Positions 23,030-34,891 of a stretch of 64,000 nucleotides of DNA are shown piece after piece. Location of the stretch: the NCBI GenBank assembly GCA_033807775.1, contig CM066321.1:43500850-43564849 (forward strand), in the 5' to 3' direction. The notes under the pieces were generated by a model that searched no databases, was not told the origin of the DNA, and saw nothing but the letters and a program-made list of their open reading frames with translations. Both the position numbers and the translations under genes were made by a program. Numbering within the stretch: position 1 is the first letter of the stretch; each line of letters starts with the position of its first letter. The stretch comes from Saussurea involucrata (taxonomy: Eukaryota > Streptophyta > Magnoliopsida > Asterales > Asteraceae).

Positions 23030-23410
23030 GTAATGGGAATTCCGGAAGTGGGAATTCCGGAACCGGGTTTAAGGATCCGGAATTTGGGATGGATCCGGTA
23101 TTAAAGAGGGTTCCGGAATTGGGTTCGATATTAAAGAGGGTTCCGGAACTGGGTTGATTTCCGGAATTGGGCCGTATGATCCAGAAATAATGGATTCCGG
23201 AAATGGGCTTGGAGACCCGGTACTAAAATTCCGAAACTTGGGCTTTGGAGATCCGGTATTGTAATAGATTCTGGAAGTGGACCGGATCCGGTATCGTTTT
23301 GGTTCCGGTATGGAAATAAATTCCGGAAATGGTCCTTTGGCTTTTGGGGTCCGGTATTAAGTGAATTCCGGAAATTTGGGTTTGATCCGGTATAGATTAA
23401 TTTCAGGAAT
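23030..23410 (+). repeat. TTCCGGAA/GGATCCGG short repeat block (LTR1)
   Basis: More than twenty degenerate copies of TTCCGGAA and GATCCGGTA spaced 15-30 bases apart; the matching block in LTR2 is about 27565-27975. Confidence 0.85.
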
Positions 23411-23654
23411 TGGGTTAGGATTTTATATGGATTTTATTTTAAAATCCAGTAGCAGTTAAGGAATATGGTTTTAATTTAGAATACGGTTTCGAAATATATT
23501 CCGATTATAGTTTTCGGAGGGGAAACAGTTGGGATTAACGATACGATAGCTTATTTATTATTCTTAGAATTAAGAATATGATACGAGATGTAGCGTGATA
23601 TGTTATTATACATATACGTTAGCAAGTGTAATGGATCCATAGGCACTAGTAGTA

Positions 23655-24620
23655 TGTGATCACGTGGAATAGACCGGGCTCTTAATGGTAATTCCCGTTG
23701 ATTTGAGAAATGCGGAATAGGCTGGGCACTGAATGCTAATTCCCATTTTGTTTTGTGATTGGATATATGTGGAATAGACCGGGCTCTTAATGGTAATTCC
23801 CGTTGATTTGAGAAATGTGGAATAGGCCGGGCACTAAATGGTAATTCCCATTTTGTTTTGTGATTGGATAAACGTGGAATAGGCGGGGCGATAATCGTAA
23901 TTCCCGTTGACCTATAATGTGGAATAGGCATAAAGTAAATTGTAATTCCCATTTCGAGAGGTGAATAGGCCGGGCACTGAATGGTAATTCCCATTTTGTT
24001 TTGTGATTGGATAAACGTGGAATAGGCGGGGCGCTAATCGTAATTCCCGTTGACCTATAATGTGGAATAGGCATAAAGTAAATTGTAATTCCCATTTCGA
24101 GAGGTGATTAGTAACGTGGAATATACATAAAGTAAATTGTATTTCCCGTTGACCTATAATGTGGAATAGGCATAAAGTAAATTGTAATTCCCATTTCGAG
24201 AGGTGATTAGTAACGTGGAATATACATAAAGTAAATTGTATTTCCCGTTGACCTATAATGTGGAATAGGCATAAAGTAAATTGTAATTCCCATTTCGAGA
24301 GGTGATTAGTAAACGTGGAATATACATAAAGTAATTTGTATTTCCCATTGACCTAAAATGTGGAATAGACATAAAGTAAATTGTAATTCCCATTTCGAGA
24401 GGTAAGGAGTAATGTGGAATAGGCAAAGTAGAATTGCTATTCATGTTGAATGATTGAATAGGCAAAGTAGAATTGCTATTCATGTTGAATGATTGAATAT
24501 CCAAAGTAGAATTGCTATTCATGTTGAAATAATGGAATAGGCAAAGTATAATTGCTATTCGTATTGACTGTAGTGAATAGGCAAAGTATAGTTGCTATTC
24601 GTAATTGAGATGTGGAAACG
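23655..24620 (+). repeat. Tandem hairpin array (LTR1)
   Basis: Roughly 15-18 units of 37-60 bp. The first units have the form TGGAATAG..., 25-30 bases, ...GTAATTCCC, so GGAAT pairs with ATTCC. Later units read GAATAGGC...GCTATTC, where GAATAG pairs with CTATTC. The corresponding array in LTR2 is about 28235-29070. Repetitive minus-strand frames here are by-products. Confidence 0.85.
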
Positions 24621-25259
24621 TGAATTAGACAAAGTGTAAGTGTTGTTTTCCTTTGCTTTCGGTGGATTAGAAATAGGCAATATAAAAGTGCTATTTATGC
24701 TTCCATTCCAAGAAAAGGTATGGCGATTGAATGTAAGTCCTTAGGCTTGATCAATAAAATAGAATCCGTGATGATTCGTAGTAGGCTCTCGAATATGATG
24801 TTATGACTTTCTAAATGTTAATCATACTCATGGGATCGGGTATGTTCCCGTCATTATGAGATGAGTACGAGTACGGTAAGAGTGGTGGTAAACCAGGTTT
24901 GTTTATATGCTTTGAATATCTGAGTTCCAAAGCTGTTAATGTTTTAGTTTGAAATTGGATGTTCTCACTAGGCGTAAGCCTAATTGTTCAAATTCAATTT
25001 TCTTACCAGGTATGAGTTCAAGGAAGTAATGGGTTGTGGGACGAGGGCTTGTGGTATTCAACTTGTTGATATTAAGTAGAGAAGTTAGCCAAACCGAGGA
25101 TGCTTTTGATGAATGACTTAGACAACCAGTTTAATCTTATATTAGTTGACAAGACTAGATTAATAGGTTGTTTTGAAGAATTCGAATTGTATATATGAAT
25201 CCTCATAGTTAATTCTCTACTTATGTATATAAGTTGGATGATTTCTCGATTACCCATGT

Positions 25260-26104
25260 TGTTAGGACACTAAAGTTGTCCTTAATATTAGAAAGTTTTG
25301 TAAAGCAAAGGCTTTGTAAATGGGCTTGTGCTTAAGTATTGTAACAAGGGAGGTAGACTATAAATAGGACATGTAATGTAGTTTGTAACAAAGACTTTCA
25401 TAATTCAAGATGTAGCTCTTAAACAATCTTGTTCTCTCTAGATTAGTTTACTTTTCAATAATAAATTGTTCTTCCTCTTCTTGTTACTAAATCATGGATT
25501 GTTGAAGATCATGGACTAAAAATGTGGTATCAGAGCCAAATCGACGAATTTTTCTTCGATACGATCATCGGATCTCAAAAATTGCAGTGAATTTTAGCCC
25601 ATTTCTGCACAGATTTTGAAATTTATGACTGTTTGTTCGAAAAGGTCGAACTCACTGTTTTGGATCAAAACTCGATCAAATCGATCGAATTAGAACTTGC
25701 TATCAACTAGAAATATGTGCACATTCATCTTGCGAATCTGTCTGTGAAAGAATCACTGAAATCAAGAAAATCAAGAGGGAGATGAGCTAACGATTTCAAG
25801 ATGATTTTGCTTTCCAAAACTTTAGGGGGGGGGGGGGGGGAATGTTAGGACACTAAAGTCGTCCTTATTATTAGAAAGTTTTGTAAAGCAAAGCTTTGTA
25901 AATGGGCTTGTGCTTAAGTATTGTAACAAGGGAGGTAGACTATAAATAGGACATGTAATGTAGTTTGTAACAAAGACTTTCATAATTCAAGATGTTGCTC
26001 TTAAACAATCTTGTTCTCTCTAGATTAGTTTACTTTTCAATAATAAATTGTTCTTCCTCTTCTTGTTACTAAATCATGGATTGTTGAAGATCATGGACCA
26101 AAAA
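25260..26104 (+). mobile_element. TRIM (terminal-repeat retrotransposon in miniature), 845 bp
   Basis: 5' LTR 25260-25522 (263 bp) and 3' LTR 25843-26104 (262 bp), TGTTAGGACACTAAAG... . Primer site TGGTATCAGAGCC at 25525-25537; polypurine tract with a G run at 25825-25840. The 320-bp interior has no coding potential. Flanking CATGT at 25255-25259 and 26105-26109; the uninterrupted LTR2 has one CATGT there (about 29725), proving the insertion. The LTR carries a TATAAATAG box. The LTR 3' end is AAAAA rather than the usual CA. Confidence 0.93.
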
Positions 26105-26152
26105 CATGTTAAACTTTAAGGTTCAAATTGGCCCTGTTTTTAGGGTGTTACA

Positions 26153-26943
26153 ATATGGTATCAGAGTTGTAGTTTAAGTGAACTAGGTATGATTGTGAGA
26201 TACCTAGACTTAAGCTGAGATGAATTAAGATATGATTTGTGAGATATGGGTAGAAGCACTAAGACAATATGGTCTTAAGAGTCGACGGAAATACGGGAAT
26301 TAAGAATTGTAATGATGGTAACAAGGATTCTTATGTATAGTATGTTCATAATTTCAACTAGCTACTGTTATTATGAATATATTGTTATGTAAGCATATTT
26401 GTTTCTATTTTTTTGGCAATTGGAGGTGATCTCGTTTTGACAATGCTGTTGCACATAAAAGAATTTCAAGTACAGTGCGACTAATTGTGCCACTCAATTA
26501 GCTAGTTGAGCCCTCCAGATGAGAATCTCTGGGGCAATGTGTGTATGCTTGACGATGAATCGGTAACAAGTAGCAGATAAGGTGGACAGTCGGATCCAAT
26601 ATTGATCTACTAGTCTTCAGTAGAGGTTGTTACCCAACCCGATTATGGACTAGTTTGTCTCCTGGTAATCGCGTTTTAGAGATAAGTTTACTGGGGAATT
26701 TCGATTACGACCAAGGAACAGAGGTTGGACGAGTAGAGCTTTAATTTATAACCAAAGGAGACCAATAGAATTTTATGTTGTTCCCAAGTTGGGGAGCGAG
26801 AAATGGTAAAGGTATCACCGTGGAAACATCTTAGAAGTGTTAAGGTGACTTAAGAAACTAAAAGAGGACATGTAGAACGAATATCCTCATCTAAATATCT
26901 AGTTTGTCTTCGGGGACGAAATCATTTTCATGTTGGGGAGATT
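26153..26943 (+). pseudogene. Interior of LARD-like element with pol scraps
   Basis: 791 bp holding the primer site, short remains of a chromovirus pol end (MVKVSPWK; EYPHL before a stop) and the polypurine tract GTTGGGGAGATT next to LTR2. No usable ORF. Confidence 0.75.
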
Positions 26944-29770
26944 TGTAACACCCCGAATTTCCGTGATATTTTAATTAATATAAATGAGATCGAATTGTAA
27001 ATTAGTCTAAGTTTGGGGACTAATTGTAAATGTAAACTTTAGGGTCAAATCTGTATTTTGACCAAAGTTTAAAGTTATGGTGGAAAATTGAACTTAAGGG
27101 TCTGTTTGGTCAATTGTTGAAAGTTGAGTTACTTAAGAGTTGGGTAAGTGAGATTGAGATATTATCTCAATCTTTTGGTACTGTGGTCGGTCAAGAATAG
27201 CAGAGAGAAAGAAGGGAGAAAGAAGAAGAGAGCAATTGGATTTCATCTGGTTTCTTTTGTGGTAAGGGTTTTGAAATTATCTCCTTTAATTTCTTAATCT
27301 GTTTGGTAACACCAAGTTGGAATCGCCTTTCATTAGATTGTGAATCAGAGAAAAGAAGAAATTGGATTTCTGGGTTAAACTTCAAACATGTGAGTTCATC
27401 CCTTTCATCTAAAATTATCAGTTGAAATTGCATCAGTTTTAGTTTATAAATTGTCTGATTGAGTTGGTGTAATTGTATGGAAACTAAGTCGAGCAACAAT
27501 CTAAACTTAGATAAGCTTTTTGAATTAATTTGACGTGAATCGAACATACAGTATCGAAGTCCCGATATTGGGAATTCCGGAACTGGGACTAAGGATCCGG
27601 AAGTGGGAATTCCGGAACCGAGTTTAAGGATCCGGAATTTGGGATGGATCCGGTATTAAATAGGGTTTCGGAATTGGGTTCGGTATTAAAGAGGGTTCCG
27701 GAACTGGGTTGATTTCCGGAATTGGGCCGTATGATTCGGAAATAATGGATTCCGGAAATGGGCTTGGAGACCCGGTACTAAAATTCCGGAACTTGGGATT
27801 TAGAGATCCGGTATTGAAATAGATTTCGGAAGTGGACCGGATCCGATATCGTTTTGGTTCCGGTATTTGGGCCGATCCGATATGGAAATAAATTCCGGAA
27901 ATGGGCCTTGGGCTTTTGGGGTCCTGTATTAAGTGAATTCCGGAAAGTTGGGTTTGATCCGGTATAGATTAATTTCAGGAATTGGGTTAGGATTTGATAT
28001 GGATTTTATTTTAAAATCCAGTAGCAGTTAAGGAATCTGGTTTTAATTTAGAATACAGTTTCGGAATATATTCCGATTATAGTTTTCGGAGGGGAAACAG
28101 TTGGGATTAAAGATACGATAGCTTATTTAATATTCTTAGAATTAAGAATATGTTACGAGATGTAGCGTGATATGTTATTATACATATACGTTAGTAAGTG
28201 TAATGGATCCATAGGCACTAGTAGTATGTGATCACGTGGAATAGACCGGGCTCTTAATGGTAATTCCCGTTGATTTGAGAAATGCGGAATAGGCCGGGCA
28301 CTGAATGGTAATTCCCATTTTGTTTTGTGATTGGATAAACGTGGAATAGACCGGGCTCTTAATGGTAATTCCCGTTGATTTGAGAAATGCGGATTAGGTC
28401 GGGCACTGAATGGTAATTCCTATTTTGTTTTGTGATTGGATAAACATGGAATAGGCGGGGCGCTAATCGTAATTCCCGTTGACCTATAATGTGGAATAGG
28501 CATAAAGTAAATTGTAATTCCCATTTCGAGAGGTGATTAGTAACGTGGAATATACATAAAGTAAATTGTATTTCCCGTTAACCTATAATGTGGAATAGGC
28601 ATAAAGTAAATTGTAATTCCCATTTCGAGAGGTGATTAGTAACGTGGAATATACATAAAGTAAATTGTATTTCCCGTTGACCTATAATGTGGAATAGGCA
28701 TAAAGTAAATTGTAATTCCCATTTCGAGAGGTGATTAGTAAACATGGAATATACATAAAGTAATTTGTATTTCCCATTGACCTAAAATGTGGAATAGGCA
28801 TAAAGTAAATTGTAATTCCCATTTCGAGAGGTGAGGAGTAATGTGGAATAGGCAAAGTAGAATTGCTATTCATGTTGAATGATTGAATAGGCAAAGTAGA
28901 ATTGCTATTCATGTTGAATGATTAAATAGGTAAAGTAGAATTGCTATTCATGTTGAATGATTGAATATGCAAAGTAGAATTGCTATTGATGTTGAAATAA
29001 TGGAATAGGCAATGTATAATTGCTATTTGTATTGACTGTAGTGAATAGGCAAAGTATAGTTGCTATTCGTAATTGAGATGTGGAAACGTGAATTAGACAA
29101 AGTGTAAGTGTTGTTTTCCTTTGCTTTCGGTGGATTAGAAATAGGCAATATATAAGTGCTATTTCTGCTTCCATTCCAAGAAAAGGTATGGCGATTGAAT
29201 GTAAGTCCTTAGGCTTGATCAATAAACTAGAATCCGTGATGATTCGTAGTAGGCTCTCGAATATGATGTTATGACTTTCTGAATGTTAGTCATACTCATG
29301 AGATCGGGTATGTTCCCGTCATTATGAGATGAGTATGAGTACGGTAAGAATGGTGGTAAACCAGGTTTGTTTATATGCTTTGAATATCTGAGTTCCAAAG
29401 TTGTTAATGTTTTAGTTTGAAATTGGATGTTCTCACTAGGCGTAAGCCTAATTGTTCAAATTCAATTTTCTTACCAGGTACGAGTTCAAGGAAGTAATGG
29501 GTTGTGGGACGAGGGCTTGTGGTATTCAACTTGTTGATATTAAGTAGAGAAGTTAGCCGAACCAAGGATGCTTTTGATGAATGACTTAGACAACCAGGTT
29601 AATCTTATCTTAGTTGACAAGACTAGATTAATAGGTTGTTTTGAAGAATTCGAATTGTATATATGAATCCTCATAGTTAATTCTCTACTTATGTATATAA
29701 GTTGGATGATTTCTCGATTACCCATGTTAAACTTTAAGGTTCAAATTGGCCCTGTTTTTAGGGTGTTACA
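26944..29770 (+). repeat. LARD-like element LTR2
   Basis: 2,827 bp, same ends as LTR1 and uninterrupted, so it serves as the reference for the TRIM insertion point. It differs by scattered substitutions and by gain or loss of array units. Confidence 0.92.
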
Positions 29771-30001
29771 ACTAGATACATTGAAACATTCAAAAACCCT
29801 AAGCCAAATGCAAAAATGCAGATACATAAGATCAGATTCTTAATATCAGATTCAAATCAAATTGAAATAGGACAGGAGAAAACTACGGGGAGAGTTTGAA
29901 TCGACATCAACGAATATCATTTGGGAAAATTTAGAATCATGAATAGTCACAAGCAGGAATTGAGGCAACTGTGAAGAATTTTAGAAGTGGGAGATTTAAA
30001 T

Positions 30002-30552
30002 AGGAAATTAATTAAAATGCCCTAAGTTCATTTTTCACTTACATAAATACCCCATCTCTCTCCTGGTTTGCAAAAATGCCCCAAGAACCCGCAATTTGAT
30101 CCTCGATCGCGGATCCCATATTTTTCCCTCGATTATTGTCCGCGATTTTTTCAAATTGTTGGGTGGGTCGCGGAACATGCTTATTATAGTGGGTGGGTTT
30201 AATGAATTGTCCGCGATAATATTAAAAAATCATAGTGGGTGGGTTTAAAGAATTGTGCGCGATAATATTAAAAAATCATAGTGGGTGGGTTTAAAGAATT
30301 GTCCGCGATAATAAAAATGATAAGTGGTGGGAGGGTTTTAAATAATAAAAATGAATTTTTTGTAAGGGGCTGGGTTAAATCGCGGACCATCGCGGATGAA
30401 AATGGATTTGATTCGCGGACCCAACTCATTTTTTGTCTGGATCCGCGATCGAGGATTAAATCGCGGAAACTCGGGGTATTTTTGTAAACCGGGAGAGAGA
30501 TGGGTATTTTTATAAGTGAAAAATGAACTTGGGGTATTTTAATTAATTTCCC
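30002..30552. mobile_element. Mutator-type MITE with long TIRs
   Basis: 551 bp with terminal inverted repeats of roughly 115-120 bp (30002-30117 and 30433-30552), starting AGGAAATTAATTAAAAT and (reverse strand) GGGAAATTAATTAAAAT. Flanked by the perfect 9-bp duplication GATTTAAAT (29993-30001 and 30553-30561), the size made by MULE transposases. The interior has tandem units with GTGGGTGGGTTTAAAGAATTGTCCGCGATAATA. No coding capacity. Confidence 0.9.
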
Positions 30553-30607
30553 GATTTAAATTCAGGTGTTGGAATCGAGGAGGCAATCTTGAGAATACAA
30601 GTTCTAA

Positions 30608-31250
30608 GAGCATCCTCAATCATGAACCTCATTAGAGGTTCATCACCTTGCCAAATCAGCTTTATGTCTCTGACACATCAGTTTTCTCTTTCCTACTTAT
30701 TTTATAAACATTTCACTCGCAATCATGGACCGGTTCATGATTTATATAATAAAAAACTACAATAATTAACATTTACTTATTAGAATTAAAAGACAATAAT
30801 AAAAATTAATGGTAATTATAATAGTTAAAAGTCACATTCTGTTTTTTAAATACATTAACTAAAAATTATCATAGGAAAAAATTACTTATTACAATTAAAA
30901 CCCACTAATAAAAATCATTATAATAAAAATCTACAATAACAAAAATTATGATAATTGAAATTTACAGTAAGTAAAATATAAAAAAAATTGAAATTATAAT
31001 AATTTCTAACTTTTTTTAATGAATTAAACTAATTAATTTGACAAGTATAAATTTGGTTTGACAATTAAAAGAAATTAAAAAAAACCAAGTTATAATTTTT
31101 TATTATTAATTTATTGATGGCCCCTACCATTTATAGAGAAAGAATCGGTTATTGCAGATGAACCAATTCATCCCATGTGGCAAAGAACCGGTATCTCCCA
31201 GTGGTAAAATAGTTTTCTGGAGGTTCATAAACCTTGCACTGCGGATGCCC
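30608..31250. mobile_element. PIF/Harbinger-type MITE
   Basis: Starts GAGCATCCTCAATC and its reverse strand starts GGGCATCCGCAGTG; flanked by TAA on both sides (30605-30607, 31251-31253), the 3-bp TWA target of PIF/Harbinger elements. The ends also share GGTTCAT(GA)ACCTC sequence. AT-rich interior without ORFs. Confidence 0.78.
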
Positions 31251-31253
31251 TAA

Positions 31254-31720
31254 AAAGCACGGGTCAGAACATTAAAGGCTAACCCATTTTTATGCAGGCA
31301 TAAAAGAACACTACATCATGCATTTGTTTTTAAGATTTTGAGCATAAAATGAGTACTTTATGCATTGTAGGTTGTTTTTAAGACTTTGAGCATAAAAGGG
31401 GAGTACCACTTGCATTGTGGGTTATTTTTAAGACTTTTAATGAATATGCTTTATAATATATATAGATTATTAATTATTTAAAATTTTAATTTTAATTTTA
31501 ATAAACATTATTTTGAGATAACAGTTCATATTATTTTTATGTTAATTCACTCCATGATAAATTAAAATTAAAGAAAATTGATAATATAATTTCATAACAA
31601 ATCAAAATTACATAATTCTTGAAATTAAATAACATAAACTAATACATAAATTAAAAATACAAGTAAAAGAACATAAACTAATACATATTAAACAACACAT
31701 ATTAATACATAAATTAAAAT
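31254..31720. other. AT-rich sequence with three short tandem units
   Basis: Near 31320-31440, about three units of GCATTGTAGGTTGTTTTTAAGACTTTGAGCATAAAA. Probably the 3' noncoding part of the Harbinger relic that follows. No gene seen. Confidence 0.4.
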
Positions 31721-32021
31721 TTCCAATTGTTTTCGCTATTCGCATACAAGTGAAAGTTTCCTGTCACGTTTTTAGATCCCCCGGCTTGCTCTTCAACTCC
31801 TCCCGATCCTTGATACTCAGATGCTCGATATTGAGACCCTTGATATTGAGTTCCTTGGCCATCTTCATTAGCATGAGATTGTTCTTCTCTTTTCTTTAAT
31901 ATTTTCTATTTTTCATTTGCTAATACTCATGAACCGTAGGATCGGAGTGAAAGTTAGATTTGTAAACAAAATTTTGTCCTCTGCTACCCTTTTCTCAATT
32001 GCCAAATTTTCAGTTTGAACT
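31720..32021 (-). pseudogene. Harbinger ORF1 C-terminal relic
   Basis: The minus strand reads DGQGTQYQGSQYRASEY and EEQAGGSKNVTGNFHLYAN near the end, clearly related to the intact-looking ORF1 end at 44008-44356 (QGSEYQGSQYRASLYH, DRAGGSQNVPGNFQYYGN). Upstream it reads NLAIEKRVAEDKILFTNL, matching AEKSAINTRLADGKTMFIDL. It stops abruptly at 32021, where the LTR of a Sirevirus derivative begins, so that insertion cut the gene. Confidence 0.75.
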
Positions 32022-32479
32022 TGTGAAACCCAAAATCTAGCAAAGATATGTAGAGAGAAAATCTAGAGTGCACAAGTCATCCATGTATTGATCTTTAGAG
32101 TGAAAATGACAAATGCTACAAGTGTTACAAGTGTTCTTCTAGATTGTTGATTGTTGTCTAACTAGACATGCCTATTTATACCCATAACATACAAGGTATA
32201 AGGGCATTATGAACTAATACAGTACATTGACTTTACAGTAAATCTTGAATACAATAATGCTCTAACAATCTCCCCCTTTGGATTCAAGATTTAAAAAATA
32301 TGACATCAGTCTTCAGCTCTTTGTAAAGTCAATCTTCTCCAACAGACACTCTATCAAACCATCTTCAAGTCTTGTACATGAAGAACAGATCTTTGCAACT
32401 TTATCAGTCTTTGACAAACAGTAACTTCTCGTAACCTTCTTGATGCAAGAACCTTAGTTCTCATATTAATTTTCTCATA

Positions 32480-33060
32480 TTAAAAGGATCCGAAACCATC
32501 AATTTGGATGTAGACAGATTCGAAACCAATAGAATTCGGATGTAAGAAGGATGCGAAATCATAAGGATTTGTATGCAAGAGGGTGCGAAACCATCCGTTT
32601 CGTATTAAGTTGGATACGAAACCATGGAATCCGGATGTAGAAGGGTTCGAAACCATGGGATTCGAATCAATAAGGGTTCGAAACCATGGGATTCGAATCA
32701 TGTAGAGTACGAAATTAAGGAATCCGGATCAAGGCAAGTACGAAACCAACGGAAGTCGAATCAAGTTGGATACGAAACCATGGAAGTCGTATCAATAAGG
32801 ATACGAAACCATGAGGATTCGTACCAAGGCAAGTGCGAAACCATGAGAATTTGAATCAGAAGGATAGAAGGATGCGAAATCATCTATATTGTTGAACTTT
32901 TAGGTGTAAGCACATTCCGAAATGCTCAGAACTAAGATAACCAAATTCAGCAACATTTCAGACCTCACATGATCCGAAACCTTCAACTTTGAGCAATCCA
33001 AATCCATATATGAGTGATTCGAAACTATCTTCATCTCTTTGACCTTGAATTGTCTTCGAC
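32480..33060 (-). repeat. CCGAAACCAT / ATTCGAAT repeat block near E1 3' end
   Basis: Around 20 units of 25-35 bases built on (T/G)CGAAACCAT(GG)(A)ATTCG, with ATTCGAAT palindromes. Related blocks occur at 36715-37110 and 37767-38240. Confidence 0.85.
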
Positions 33061-33667
33061 ATGAAATTGAATTAAACATTTCTCCCCCTTTTTTGATGAA
33101 TGTGAGCATCATAATCATCAAAAACTTTTTTCAATTTCAGTCGCGTCTCTGAATATCACTAACAATCTCCTCCTTAATGAATAACCATGCTCCCCCTCAA
33201 AATAAGAATTTTGGAGCAATTTGTTTTCTCCCCCTGAAAGTATGCATATATTTCATTAAAAGTTATTCATTTCAAATAAAGTGCTTCAATGAAAACATGT
33301 ATACAAGGAATATAAAATTCATTGAACCACATTTTATAACTACTAACATTTGATCATTTGAAAACTTTACAAAAGAAATCCAACTTAATGAGATGTAACA
33401 GATTTTTCAATCAAATGAAATCAAATGCATGTGTTTGGATTCAAAAACAAGACATCATTGCATATCAAGTTAAAAATGTCCAGTTTCAACCCCTTTATTA
33501 AATCTATTTGGTGTGCTAGCATGCGAAATATGATTAGCTTCAAGCATATGCCATTCTAAAACATATAAGAATACTTTGCTCTACTCACACTATTTGTCCA
33601 AAATCAGGATTTTCACAAATTTACGGGTTTATCGCGACTTTGTATTTTCCCCAAGTTTCAAGAGATG

Positions 33668-33788
33668 TGTGCTCATTGGCATCTTTTGATTTTGTGCACA
33701 TTGGCATCTTTTGATTTGTGCACATTGGCATCTTTTGATTTTGTGAACATTGGCATCTTTTGATTTTGTGCTCATTGGCATCTTTTAA
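33668..33788. repeat. Tandem 25-26 bp repeat, five copies
   Basis: Unit ATTGGCATCTTTTGATTTTGTGC(A/T)C. It is followed at 33826-34095 by two copies of a ~150-bp unit (TTCTATCTGGTTCTATAGCAGG... AACCAGAAAGGCCAC) and at 34560-34755 by four ~58-bp units (GAAGCACGGGTCCTGAACTGA...). All lie in the noncoding part of E1. Confidence 0.85.
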
Positions 33789-34891
33789 TCAAAAAGTTTA
33801 GTAAGAATAAGATACACCGTTAAACATGACTTTCTATCTGGTTCTATAGCAGGATTTGGGTTAGCAGATCCCAGACCAGTTGGCCTTAGGTGCTAGGTGA
33901 CGAGCACCCCTTAGAACTTAATTTCCCAAACCAGAAAGGCCACATCGATATATCTTAAACCCATTTGTACCAGTAGAACATGGCTTTCTATCTGGTTCTA
34001 TAGCAGGATTTGGGTCAGCCGATCCCAGACCAATTGATCTTAGGGACTAGGTGTCGAGCACCCCTTAGGACTTACTCTCCCAAACCAGAAAGGCCACAAG
34101 TACAAACTTTCAAACTAAATGATTTTTATTTGTTTATTTGATGCATCGCAATCACTTGGTTCTAAAAACATAATGCTTCCCCCATATTTTCGTTTCCATC
34201 CATCATTTTGACAAATAGGCTTTTTTGAGCATTATATTCTATATAAGTCTAGATTTCCATAATTTTGAGCATTCAGCATAAATTTCATTCATGTTTTGCT
34301 GACCTTTCGATTTATTTCAGAAGTGAAAGTTGAAACAAATGTAACTCAGATAATACAAAAATACTTGTAAAATCATCTTTTAGCACACATTTAATTCATT
34401 GAATGAAAATTGAAAATTTCATCTCATTGAATTAAATTTGTAAAGATTCAAGTTTTCAAAGCAGTAGAAACAAAATATAATACAATGTTACCTTTCACCA
34501 CTTGTTCCTTGAAACAGAAAGATGTGACAGTTAAGGATATCACCTGAGTAGTATAAGTTCTAAACAAATTTGTTTAAAAGTCTTAGTCTTTGAAGTACGG
34601 GTCCTGAACTGAATTGTTCAGAAGCCATAGTCATTGAAGCACGGGTTTTGAACTGAGATGTTCAAAAGCCAAAAACGTTGAAGCACGGGTCCTGAATTGA
34701 TGTATTCAGAAACCAAAGACGTTGAAATCCGGGTTCTAAACTGATGTGTTTAGAAACCATTATTTCTTTGCTCCCCCTTAACGGTACATATATTCTTCAA
34801 AAAAAAATTCACCGCTTCTCTTCTGTTTTCAATCATATGTGTGGTATATATGTAACATTCAGCACAACACATGAAGAACCTACAAAACAGA

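Larger units (their letters stand above)
22409..26152 (+). repeat. LARD-like element LTR1, interrupted by a TRIM
   Basis: It starts TGTAACACCCCGAATTTCCG and ends TTTTTAGGGTGTTACA. The TRIM at 25260-26104 splits it near its 3' end; otherwise it matches LTR2 along its length, with added or lost hairpin-array units. Confidence 0.92.
22409..29770 (+). mobile_element. Non-autonomous chromovirus derivative with giant LTRs (LARD-like)
   Basis: Complete element with perfect 5-bp duplication ACTAG (22404-22408 and 29771-29775). LTR1 is 22409-26152 (about 2.9 kb without the TRIM inside it) and LTR2 26944-29770 (2,827 bp), both TGTAACACCCCG...GGGTGTTACA. The interior is only 791 bp. It starts with primer site TGGTATCAGAG (26156) and ends with CTTCGGGGACGAAATC and a purine tract, the usual tail of Tekay chromoviruses. 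Within it, MVKVSPWK (about 26800) and EYPHL before a stop (about 26890) are scraps of the integrase C-terminus and polyprotein end, both also seen in Gypsy-B. It must have moved with enzymes from a relative. Confidence 0.9.

Noticed and set aside
23551..24522. Repetitive minus-strand peptides such as MGITIYFMPIPHYRS
   Set aside because: Direct translation of the hairpin array; the period follows the DNA repeat and the frame changes between units.
23655..29070. CRISPR-like array
   Set aside because: Units are tandem and degenerate without unique spacers of constant size, and the genome is a plant; they are LTR-internal tandem repeats.
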